64,000 bases of DNA. Origin: Apteryx mantelli. Lineage: Eukaryota > Chordata > Aves > Apterygiformes > Apterygidae. Shown in pieces: positions 28,101 through 40,100 of the stretch. How positions within the stretch are numbered: position 1 is the stretch's first letter; every line of letters begins with the position of its first letter. The position numbers were made by a program, and so were the translations under genes. The stretch is taken from positions 63,267,268 to 63,331,267 of the forward strand of contig NC_089981.1 in assembly GCF_036417845.1 (NCBI RefSeq), in the 5' to 3' direction. Under the pieces are notes generated by a model. It worked only from the letters and a program-made list of their open reading frames with translations, was not told the origin of the DNA and did no database searches.

Positions 28101-30919
28101 TTTTAGGGGTCTGTTCCCCTAGTGCTTTTGCAAATGTTGCCATCCTGTGATTTCATTTAACTCAAAAGGATTCCTCAGCCAAAAATGTTGATGGAGCAGA
28201 CAATCTCCCACTTGATCTCTTGCGAAAAGTTTTTTTGTGAGCACTCAGCTAGACAGAGCACAGTAGAAATTACTCAGAAAACAAATGTCATTTGCCCACT
28301 CTCTCTACCCCTTCATGGTTTTTATTTAGCTTCACTTAAATTTATGGCCTTTGTTGTCCAAGCACAGAATTACTACATTAAAAAATGACGGGGCTGCTGC
28401 CATTTTGCACAACCTATCAGAAAAAATGAGATGTAAATTAAGACTTAATATAATAAGCTTTTGTCCTAATCAAATTTAGGGATTTTTTTCCTTCTGCAAT
28501 AGTTTTTATTAATAAAAAGAACAGTGTAATAACTGTGATTCATTTAACAAAGTACTGTGATAGCTTTTAGCATGCACATGCACTAAGAAAAGAGACTGAC
28601 GCAAAGTGCAAGACAAAAGGGCAACATTGTTAACTCTAGTGTTCTCTTGTCTGAGCACAAAATACTTCTACATATTGAAGGTAGAAGAATAGCTTGAACT
28701 TGATTGAATAACTATGTCCTACACACTTTAAAGATCTATGAATTGGACAGTTTCAAGTCATACTGGTAAATTCAAATAAACAAGAAAAAAAAATCCTTTG
28801 AGCAGTTACTCCAGTGTGAAAGTACCTCAAAACATACAATTTGGATGTGGCCAGAAAAATCCATTTCATCATTAAAAGAAAGTACAGAGACACCACTTTT
28901 GACATTAGTTTTTACTCCTTACTAAAGCAAAAGTTAAGTCTTTAGAATATTAACAGATCCCAAGAGACAATATAGTATACTTGCTTATTCAGCTATTCTT
29001 AATTAAAGGATTGGTGCTGCTCCCTCCCCCCCCCCAAAAAAAAAAAAAAAAATCAAAAAGTCCATTTAAAGTCTCCTCCAACAAACAGCATTTACTAGCA
29101 TTTTCCCCTGAAATAATTCTGACCAATTTGTGACTATCCACATCATTACCCCCAAAAATTCAAGTAGTACAAAGACCCAGGGTACAGCCAACAAACCAAC
29201 CCTACACTGCAGGTCTATCGTCCTTGAACCATTTCAGTAAAGCACCACCCCAGCAGAAAAAACAACTATCCAGATTAGATCTGGAGACTACAAGGCCAAA
29301 CTACTAAAACAGTTAGCAACTGAAAGCTGCATATCTCAAAACAACCAGCTTTAGCACAGTAGGAAATAAGAGCTCCAGCTCACATCAACAAGTTCTAGCA
29401 GCTCCTGCAAAAAAGTTTTACACCTTGCCAGATCACATAAACAAGACTACCTACTTTGCCCAACCCACCTTTGAGAGTTCTGCTGAAAATTCACCTGCAC
29501 AGTGCTGCCCAGCACAGTTGATGGTGTTTCCAAGGGCTTATCAGCTACAGCTCCCTCTGGATCTCACACACCTGGAAAAGCAGAGGGAATAACACATCAC
29601 TGCATGGACCATATGGCTCCAATTACCTGAACTGCTTCAAGGAAGAAAGGTAATCAAACAGCAAACTTCCAGTTGCCCTGACCCTTCCTCAGCTGAATAT
29701 CTGAGACCCTGGGGAGTTTTCAGTTACTTCTATCTTTCAGCATAAAGAGTGTGGCAGTAACATGATCCTGATCCACCACGTCTGCCAACTCTGCCACAAC
29801 AGCTGTAGATTGTTGCTCTTACACATCACCTATCTCTACTACTTTTTTTAACTGTATGTATTTCCAGCTGGTAGCCTGCTTAGAACAGTAGCTGCAGACA
29901 GGCGAGAGTCCTGCAGGCCCAGACTCCAGGCCAAATGCTTGTATTTGGGTTTTGGGTTTTTTTATGTTTTGTCCTGTTTATTTCAGGTGTCTTGATTCCT
30001 GATGCTTATGACTGATGAAAATCCTAGATGACAATTCAGACTTCCATTGAATGACTCTGACTTTTACTTATGTTTTAAGGAATGTCAGGCTATTTTCACA
30101 AAGCCATATGCACAACAGAATAGATGGGTTTGATTTTAATCAACTTGATACTTAGAATACACTACGACCTAATTCCATTTGAGGATGCAGTCACATTAGA
30201 TAAGGGGAGTTACCCTGAAGGAAGAGCAATTCCACATGGAGACCTGCAGTACTGCTTAGGCCATCAACGTGAGGTATTTTAGAATAGTATAAAATCTACA
30301 AAGAAGTTAAACTATCAGTAGTTTAGAAAGCATGAAATTCTCTCCAAATTACTTGGTTATAAGAAAACATCCCATGCTTGCCCATATTTCCTCCAAATAA
30401 CAAGGTGAGTGCTCTTTTCTGATCTCTATGGTAACTCACTGAATTATTAAAAAATATTTCACCATGAAATGCAAGGCCAGGTCCTGCAATTTATTCTAGT
30501 GTGAGTAATGGGAGTATTAGCACAAGAACAACACTGTAAGCAGATCTTGCAAATGTGCTTTCTAGCCCTGTCCCATCTAGAGAGTCACAGGGCAGTTTGA
30601 GATAAAACCTTTTCTCGGGTCTTGTTGGTGTGTTTAAGGAGGTCTAGATTCACCAGAAATGCACAGCCATCCTGGATCTGTTCACAGGCTTGAAGTTCAT
30701 CATATTACCGCATCCACGAAGTGAAACCCAAGTAGATTGTTTATTTGATAACCAAACTCTAGCAAAAAAAGCAAAAATGCCACTTCATCTACAGCGACTC
30801 TTACATGTGGTGCTATCCTCACAGAATAAACACAGGCCTAGAATTTAGGCCCTGAAGTGCCAGCATACCAGCTTTCAGGCATTTCAGACAATTCAGACAT
30901 AAAGGGCATTTTTGTATTT
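22176..30919. other. intergenic DNA
   Basis: AT-rich. Homopolymer tracts occur at 25479-25494 (T), 26531-26546 (A) and 29027-29052 (C then A). No gene or transposon recognised. Confidence 0.6.
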
Positions 30920-31850
30920 CCAGTATCCACGACGGAGCCCACGACCAGGCCTTGTAGAGGGGCGAAGGAGCCTGCGTGCACTGAGCGTACCTGCTCTGCA
31001 GGATATCATATGACTGCATTTCTTGAGAAACCCAGAAAGCCAAATACTTCCTTTCCATTGGGACACCCCAACCAGTGCTTCCGCCTTAAACTGAAGCTGG
31101 AGCAGCTGGGCCCTCCCTGGCCCGTAAGGGCTATGGGCCCCCGGATCACCCGTGCCTGGCGCTGTGGCCGTGTGCGATGCCGCGCGCTGGCAGGGCCCTG
31201 CGCCGCCCCGACCGCCACCACCCCAGCTTTGCCCTGGAGGCCTTCCTGGCGTGGCCCAGAGCGCCCTGAATGCGCTGGCCGGGGAGCAGGCCCCGGGCGC
31301 AGCACAGCCTCCCCGGTGTGCAAGGCCTGTGGGGTGGGCGGCTGCAGCAGCACAGGCCGGGGGCAGCGCAGGCCGGGCGCTGCGGCGAGCGGGACGGGAG
31401 ACCGCAGCCAGCTGGTTTCAGCGCCCACGGCCTGATGCTGGCGAAGGGAAACCTCGGACGGCTCCCCTGCTTTGCTCGAGATGTGCTGAGATTTGGGGCT
31501 AGAAGGTATGTCATCATTGTCTAACTCCACAGACTGAATTCTTTAACAAGCCTCAGGTAGCCCTGGTGCTCTCTGGGCTTCTCACCCAAATCCTGTTTCA
31601 CTCTTGTCTTGGTTAACGTGAGATGAGAGAACTGCAAGACAGCATAAATCTGGGCTGGTCTCCCCGCCGCTGCCCCTGTTCAGGCTGTAACTTTCATTCC
31701 TACTACACCTAACCTGGCTTGGCAGCGTCAATCCGGTGCCACTACACTGGATGGCCGCGCTGCCATGGGTACCTGTAATGCAGCACCATCTAACAACCCA
31801 GCAGCAAACGGCAGGGTTTCTAAAATTCGCAGTCCTTTCTTTAGGTTAAA
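30920..31850. promoter_or_regulatory. isolated CpG-rich island
   Basis: A block of about 0.9 kb, densest at 31100-31460, is rich in GC and CpG, unlike the AT-rich DNA for tens of kilobases on either side. It holds overlapping open frames of 60-192 codons on both strands, as expected of GC-rich DNA; none resembles a known protein to me. A strong donor-like sequence, AAG|GTATGT, lies at 31503-31511 on plus, so the island could be a promoter and first exon of an undescribed transcript. A GC-rich pseudogene or repeat is also possible. Confidence 0.5.
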
Positions 31851-33359
31851 ATCACACTAAATCTCCAGCTGTCCCTTTGTTGCTGAAGCTGTCCTTACTT
31901 GATGAGGAAAAATTCTTGTAATTGCCTTGGAGCTTTCATTTGTCCTAGTCACTGTAAGTTTGCAGAAGACTTGCCTGTTGGGGGGAATGCGGCTTTACCG
32001 GGAAAGAGCAATGTATAAAACAGCTTGATTTCAAACCAAGATCTTATGCAATACAATAAATGTAAGTAAAGTATGATATCAAACAACTGCCTTACTGCTT
32101 GTTCCAGTAGCTCTGTTAGCTGTTCACCGCTAACTCCCTCTAACAGATGCTCCATGCTATGTGTCAGGCTTGAGCCTCTACATCTGCAGCAACAATTTCT
32201 GATTCAATTACACGGTAACAACTGCTGCTTCAGGACTGAAGCAACTTCCACTCTCTAATCTTCACACACGATAGCTGCTTGGGAAGTGAGATTGAATCCT
32301 GCACTCAGCAGAGTTATCATTTGGTGATGTTGTAACAAAAGGTATTTTTACACTGCCTGGTTTTGGTTATTTAATATTTTATTACTTTATTTTCTCTGGT
32401 TTTGAATGATCTCTTAACATGTGTTTATTTCTCCTCACCACAGAACAGAGAGTAGACATATTCTTACTACCAGTAATTAATCCAAACACTTTTAGTGACC
32501 ACAAGCTGCCATCATCAGCTTGTTTGTATCTGATTTTTCCTTCATACCAAACCACCCTTTTTTTTCACTGCTGAGCCCCCTCCTCGCATTAACCTCACAG
32601 TATGGGATGAATTCCAACTCCTGCCTTCATGCTGCTCAGCATGCTGACCTTCAGTGCCTCCTTTTCCCCAAAAAAATCTTCATCTCACTCCTTTTGGTAT
32701 GGTAATAACTTCACAAGGTCTCTAAAGTCCTTACTTACATTCATAAAACCTATCAAAATGAAGCAAGTCCTTGTGACCCAGAACTCCAAAGCTGACAATT
32801 GGCACTCTGAGACTTGTGGGACAAAGACTTTCTTTTTCCAATTAGTATAATTCTAGAATTGTGTTCAAAGCAAAAAGTGTTGTTTTGTCAGAAGCTGAGT
32901 CTACCAAAAGTCATGCCCTTATGGAATATGAATGTACAATATATATATTCTGTGAGGTAAGACATTCCAGACTTAGAAATTTTGCAAGTATGAATTAGTG
33001 GTCTGAGTGAAGATAGGCCACCTGGATCCGAGCTGCTTTTGCTTCTTGCAAAGGTTAGAAGTGAACAGTGTCTTAACTATATCTGCATTGCATTAAGGCA
33101 AAATTCCAAATTAATGTTACCAAAAGAAGAAACAGAGGGGGATCACTCAGATTTGAAGTGGCTCCTGGAAGGCAGGACTGTAATTAAACCTTGGTTGCAA
33201 GCTCTTCAAGTTGGTTGATGCCAGAACTTAGTCCTAAAAGTAATAAAAAGATAGATGCACTGATGAAAATACCCTCTAATTCTAATTAAAGGCTGGACTG
33301 ATTTTATAGGCAACCAGAAATTTTGACAGCAAGCCCACTTGGCAAAGTAAGGAGCTGTT
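31851..33359. other. intergenic DNA
   Basis: No gene or repeat recognised between the CpG island and the CR1 fragment. Confidence 0.6.
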
Positions 33360-34140
33360 AATGAACTAAAATGCAAAACGAGAACATCCAAGAAGTGGAA
33401 ACAAGGACAGGAAACAGAGAAGGACTATAAAAACATTGTTTAGGTGATTAGGGATGGTATCAGGAAAGACGGAGCCCAGCTGGAGCTCAAGCTGCTGAGG
33501 GACATAAAGGGTAAAATGAAACAATTCTGTAAGTACGCCAGTAGCAAACAAGTTCAGAAGAAATGTGAGGCTGTTGTTGAATGGAAGAGGCAACCTGGGG
33601 GCAGACAGTATAGCAAAGGCTGAAATACTTCATCACTTTTTTGTCTCAGTTTTCACAAAGTTTCCAGACCTCTGCATGTACCAGCACAGTTTGAGAAAGA
33701 GGGACAGGCAACAGCAGAAGAGAAGCAAGTTAGGGACTACTTAGAGAAGCTGGGTGTATTCATATCTATGGAGCTGGATGGGATCCACCCAAGGATAGTG
33801 AAAAAGCTGGGAGTATGACTGTGAGGCCACATCATCCTCAAAATATTGTGATGATCCAGGGAGGCCTACGGAAAAAGGCTAAAGTCACACCCATCTTTAA
33901 GAAAGGTCCAGAGGAAGATCAGAGCAACTAAACCCTGACGAGCTTCAACTCAGTCTCGAGAAAGATCATGCAGCACATCTTCTTGGGATCCATTTCCAAA
34001 CACATGAAGGACACGAAGGCAGTGAGGAGCAGTGAGCATGGATTTACAAGGGCAGATCATGCCTGACAGATCTGATTACCTTCTATAATGAAATCACTTG
34101 CTATGGGGACAAGGGGAGAGCAGTGAATATAATATACAAC
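33360..34140 (+). mobile_element. decayed CR1 LINE fragment, linker and RT start
   Basis: Frame-shifted and stop-containing translation shows CR1 ORF2 features in order: IRKDGAQLELKLLRDIKG and KQFCKYASSK (linker after the endonuclease), YLEKLGVFISMELDGIHPR (RT start), TPIFKKG and SEHGFTRADHA. The element is cut off at both ends and lacks the catalytic RT motif and 3' tail. Orientation is plus. Confidence 0.85.
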
Positions 34141-37100
34141 TGTCAGCATCCCTCAACATCAAAGCCACGAGTTTTATCATTGTAAAAGCTTCTGCTGCAA
34201 TGCCAACAATTCACAAGTATCTTCACTCATCTGTAAAGGCATCTGTGACTGCTCCAACCTTCCGAGACCATTTGCCTCTCTTTCCTGATACTTTGGACCT
34301 CCTCACTCAGGTTTGCCTGTCTTATCTGTTTCCTGTCTTGCTACAGTTCCTGGCCAAGTTTTCTGCAGAACTGTTTTACTCATTTCTATAGTGGTTAGGA
34401 CAGTGATTAGGTGCAAGTGTCCTCTTGTACTGTGAACTAATAATTCCCTGTATACACCATGACTTTTTTCTTGAAGTTAGTAAAGGATTCTGGAGTTATC
34501 AGAAGCATTCATTCAACACTTAAAATTCCTAACATAACAAGTTTTATTCTGGACATCTTACACCCCCAAGATAATTGTTTTCTTACATTAGTTCCAGTAT
34601 GATGAATGTTTTGGGCAAGTCTTTGTCCAGCTCAATAGATATAACACATCTAATTTCCTTTAGTCAACCCCACACAGCTTTTCTCCTTTTACAAATGAAA
34701 AAAGATACATACAAATCAGTGGCTGTGTATTTAGTTTCTGCTTATTTTGTGTTCTTTTTAGATGATGGGGACCAAAGGATGATCTTTCTGCTGAATTTCC
34801 TCTCCTGTGTTTATTTGTGCACATTTGTTCTTACAAGTTCACCTTTTTAAAAGAAACTGTTTTGTTACATTTAGGAAAGCTTCTGCTTATTCCATTAAAA
34901 TATTTTAGATCAGTTATTTGTAGCTCTTCTTTCTAGATCAGTTCTTAAAATGTCAAAAATGTTTATGGCAGGTGGTTTACTTTAAAGGGTTGTCATTATT
35001 ATTTTTATCATAAAAGTTTAAGCAATGCAAAAGAGAAAAATAAAATATTACTGTGCTTTTCTAAATGGAAGTGAATTTAACTCAGATCCTACACTGATTT
35101 GGACCACACTTACACCAGTGTGAAAGAGAGATTATCAAAGAGACTTGGTTACACCAGTAACCAGTGTACTTGGAGTCAGAATCAGGCCTGAAGGCTTATG
35201 CAGTTACTGCCCTCTTAAGGTTTGCCAAAGATAATGCCAGTGATTAAAATATTCCCAGTCACTTGGAAGCTGCAAATCCATATTACTATTTTCTACTGCT
35301 GCTGCCTCCATCCACTCCTTTCCTTTCACTGATCAGGTATGAAGTGAAGCCACAAAATGGCTCTGTTGGCAAACTGGAGGTAAGAATAACGTCTGGCAAG
35401 CAGTAATGAGAGGAAACAAGAAGAAGTAAGAATCCTACAAAAACATGGAATTGCAGCCAAAGTGTGACAGGGCTTATCTGTTAGCATTAAATACTGATAT
35501 ACTTCTCAGAAGATAATGCCTCTCTTTAACCAAAGCTCTGTTCCTGTGGCACTTTAGCATGAACATCTGATTCCACATAGAGCAAAATAACCATTTATTT
35601 TGTTGGGATCACTGCACAAAAGTAAATGATTTCATTTCTTCATAGATTGGAGGCAGAGTCCATAAAAGTAGTCTCCTCTTTTTGTAAGAACATGGAAACT
35701 GCCTGTTGTAAAGTGCAAGTATTTTGAATAATATATATTTTGAATAATACGTATTTGTATTTGCAAATAAGATCAGTTGTGTCTGAGGTTAACATGCTGC
35801 AGAAATCTGACAAAAATAGATGTCCTATTTATTCTATCCAGAATAACTCCAAGATGTTTCAAGTTCTGCTTAGAGTAGTATTATATCATCCATTACCAAT
35901 TATATCCTCTCAAAAATAAATCCGGATTTATTTATACACATTGCTTAAATAGGACAAAGGGTAATTTTCATTCAGATGCAACTGACCTACTAAGAAGACT
36001 TGTCACTTCATGTATCTCAGGTACTTATGCACAGAGAACAATTTAATTTTTGTTTAATCTGCTTTCAGTTCACTCTGATTAAGGTGGTTTAGCCTTTGAA
36101 AGTGTTCTGCCCGCATGTTATCTTTTCAATTAAAAACAGGAAATATTCTCTAATGAGTTTATACATGTAGTTTACACAGTGCCACAAAGACACAGTTTCG
36201 CACTTGGAGAAGAGGAATCGCAGTCCATCTCCTGCAGCCTATGGGACTATTCGGACTTGGACTACAATTCTGCTGGATAACAAGCAGCCTGTGCAAGGAC
36301 CCACTCTTAAATTTGTGAATTTTCAATTCATTTTTAAGTTGAAAGGAACAGATACGGTAATGGGATTCTTTATGCTGCGGTCTTGATAGATTACATGCAA
36401 TTATTAAATCTGTCTTGTTTTCTACTATTATCTATCAGAGGTATACTCTCTCTTTCTCAAAGAAAATTCATTCACATCCCTTAGCCAGGAAGAGGTTATT
36501 AAGTCACTTAAAGCATCGCCTCAGTCTGGAAGATGCAACCATAACATTTTCTGCATCCCTGCTCAAAAGCATCCTGTCAACATATGACTAACACACTTGA
36601 TAAGTACAGAGAAAAGCAATTTCAGTTATTCCCAAGGAAAGGAAGTAACAGCAGAATATTTATGCAGTAAAAGCACCTTTTCCATTTTAGTCAGCCAAAT
36701 TATAAAAATAGAAATCAGAGTGTACTTGGCTTGATTTAACTTTTGATGGGCAAAAAAATCAGAAAACAGAATGGAGTAAGGATTTGTTTGCAGTGCATAT
36801 ACTGCATACCTTGTTCTGCAAAGGCTGCGGTGATCTTTTCCTCCACCCACTCTGCACAGCTTCACTTCTGGGACATTTTTGCTTTCCTTGGAAACAGCCA
36901 CTAACCGTAGCTGCTCTAGGATGCCAAACTTGTGTGCCTAGAGAAATGAAAGCTACGGTGTCTTGCTGGTATTCAGGGTTAAGTCAGCTTCCTGTTTGGA
37001 AGCTGGCAAGGATTTTTCTCCTCTGATTAGATTGGCAGGGACTACCAAGATACCAGGTCTGATTTTCTTTCATTTGATGTAGCCAACTTCCTCCTATCAC

Positions 37101-40100
37101 CTGGGCATTTCACTTAAAATTCCTTGTTATTGCAGAGAACCCCAGACATTGCCAAATACCTTCGATCTCTCCTGCTGTTTTCCCTGTGACACAATTTAAG
37201 TTTCATCTTGCATTTTTGTAAGGAAGGTACTAGTTCTGCAATAGATGTTAAAATATTTGCTGTGGCTGGCAGTTCATGCACAGAGGCACAAAGATAAGTC
37301 TGTTTTACAATTACAGTTGTGGGGGATTAGTTCTGATGGCAATCTCTCTTTCCAGCAAAAAACACTATCTTCTGCAATCAATTTTAGCTTCAAGTCTGTG
37401 ATAAAATCCTCATTATTTAAAGGAAAAAATATACATTCTGCTAAGCTCTGCATCTGCTTAGCTCTCTAGTTTTCTGCTGTTACAGGAACAAAAAGTCCCA
37501 TTATTTTGTTTGGTGCCATCATTTAAAGAGTGTCATCTTCCTTTTCCTCCACCTTCTGCAGGGGAGCAGGAGCAAGTCTGAAATGAGAGTTTATGTCCTC
37601 TCATGTTGTAGTATTGCTCAAGGCACAGTGCTAGAGCTAATATCTGGGCTATTTTTCTCTCAGTGCAGTGCATAAATATTTAGAATGAGAGGACATAATA
37701 TGGAAATTCATATGCGAGGGTCACATTTTGATCTGAAGTAGACTGGCAGCATTGCTTGAAATCATAAGGTCTGCAGCAATTAATAGTCCCATTTGACCCT
37801 GTGGCCGCCAGTGGGGGTGGCTGTTGCTGCCTCTCCTTACAGCCTTCCTTCTATATCCACTTTCCTCCTGGACAAACACAACCTGGGCTTAGCAGCTGGG
37901 CTGCCGCACAGACAGTAACTGTGGTAACAACAAAAGGGATCTGCGAGTCATTCACTACCCTTTTAGCTGCTTGCATAGCATACCAAAAAGATGCAGAAAG
38001 TAATATTTTGACCACCTATCAACTTGTCATCTGTTTTCGCGAAAGAATTCAATGCAAATCCTTCTAAAGAGCAGTGCTAACAAAAAAACACTTGCTCCAG
38101 AATGAATAAAGATCGACAGTGCTACAAACCACTTATACACTACTTCATTAGCCATGTGTGACATGTCTACAGATTAGAATTGTTCTATAAAACCCTCCAC
38201 ATGCTTCAATTAGTATTTCAAGCTGTCCTGCAATACTGACATAGCTAGCAGAAGAAAAGTCACTCTTCCATGGCAGTGCTGTTAGGATATCTTAGGATAG
38301 GGTCTTGCAAGGCTCATATCAAATCAGAGTTCAAACTTGTCAGTGCTAATACAGAAAACAGTGAAGAGGGTACCAGTCACCAATATGCAGAAGAGCCAGC
38401 CAAAAAGCAGCTCATAGCTGAATCCTAGAAAGATGATCTCTTGTTTGGTACTGACTTAATTTAATGGGTTACTTCATACCAATTCAGTGTCGCACAACCT
38501 TTTTTTGGTCTCTGCCTAGCTTCAGTTTTTTCATACATGGCTATGTGCTCCTCTTAAATTTTTATTTACCAATACAGTTCCATGTGCTATTTGTCAACTA
38601 TGAACTGTGGTCCTTGAGTAACTCTGTGAGTTACTGAGTTTCTCTCTCAAGGTTGAAGATGAATGAGGTCTAATCTAGAGGGAAGAGTATATGTTCAGGG
38701 ACCTCAGAATGTATCCCCATGTCATTTCCACCCCATCTGAACAAATATTATGGTTCCAAGGTACCCTGATAGCATGTTTACACACATTTTGCAAGCGGCC
38801 GAGTAGCCCTGAGTGGTTTTCTGTTCCCAGCATTAAGGAAAAGAGGAGAGAATTACACAGCTGCCATGCCTGTGCTTCCTCAGATATGTGAGGAATAAGT
38901 TATACAGGACTTTCTAATAACTTATATAGGACTTTGGCCATTGCCTAGTCAGAGAAATATCCCCAGAATGAGCACAGCCTCAGTGCATTAGGCTGATGGC
39001 ACACACATGACACATGCAGATATTTCTCTCTAGGAAAGCCCTACTGCTCCCTCCACATGCATTAGCTTCCAAACAAACTCTTACCCCACTTCATGGCAAG
39101 TGTGCCAGGAACCGGACACCTCCAGAAAGCCATGGAACAGGATGGAAAGACATATGGGATGGACAACCTGCAGGTGGTGGTGACAGCCTCCATTGTTTAA
39201 AGTATGCAGTGATTATTTTGCTTCATTCTTGCCAAAATCAATTTATGTACATCAATTTCATTGTTTATCTGTTAGTATCACAGTCCTTTCTTTGGACAAG
39301 AGCTTGCACTATTAGGCACAATCTGCTATTTTAAATAAGCTTTTACATTAAATTCAGAGCAGAGCAACAGCTTCATTAATTTTTCCATCTGTTCCGTTCA
39401 GCCTCATTGGCTTTCATGTAACATTTAACTTTTGTATGAACCCAAAATGCCAAAAGTTAAACTGAGCTCAGCTCTATTGCGTTTCACAACCTGACAAGGG
39501 ATAATGAAATTGTCTTCCTCAGATTTTGTAGAAGAACAGGATAGGATCCTGGTCACTGTTTATTTACCATTATTTTTAACCGTAGAAAAGAGGAAATATT
39601 GGGACATATGATTTTCCAAACATGCTAATGTGTGTTGGAAGCACCCACGGGACCACTCACCAATGTCAGTCTCACAGACCAAGCCTTGAGGCTCTAGGAA
39701 TCCATCTTGACAGTGTTTCTAATTCCACTCAAACACACATGCCTTTAAGCAATTTAACTTCAGCTTTTGGGTTGAGCTTGTTAAATCTGTGTCTGTTATC
39801 CCATCCAAGCAGGAGATGACAGTCTAAGGTTAACAATCCACTACCTTTTCCCCTTGTACAGCAAGGGGAAAACAAATCATTGACAGGTGGCATTAAAAGA
39901 TAGGAAAGATCAAACACAGAGAGTAGCTAAAAAAACCCTCCAACTCTTCAAAAAACACTATGAGGCAGTGTAATGTAACATGGATTCAACTAGTGTAAAG
40001 TACTTCCAAAGGACCTTAATATACCAGCTGTGCCAGTCTCAGTCCTGCAAACTGGAGGGGAGAGGAGAGGCCAAGTCTAGGCATTTACCAGCAGCAACTC

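Noticed and set aside
30857-31530. 192-codon and 174-codon open frames on opposite strands in the CpG island
   Set aside because: Long overlapping frames in both strands are expected of GC-rich DNA; the composition is Ala, Gly, Pro and Arg with no recognisable domain.
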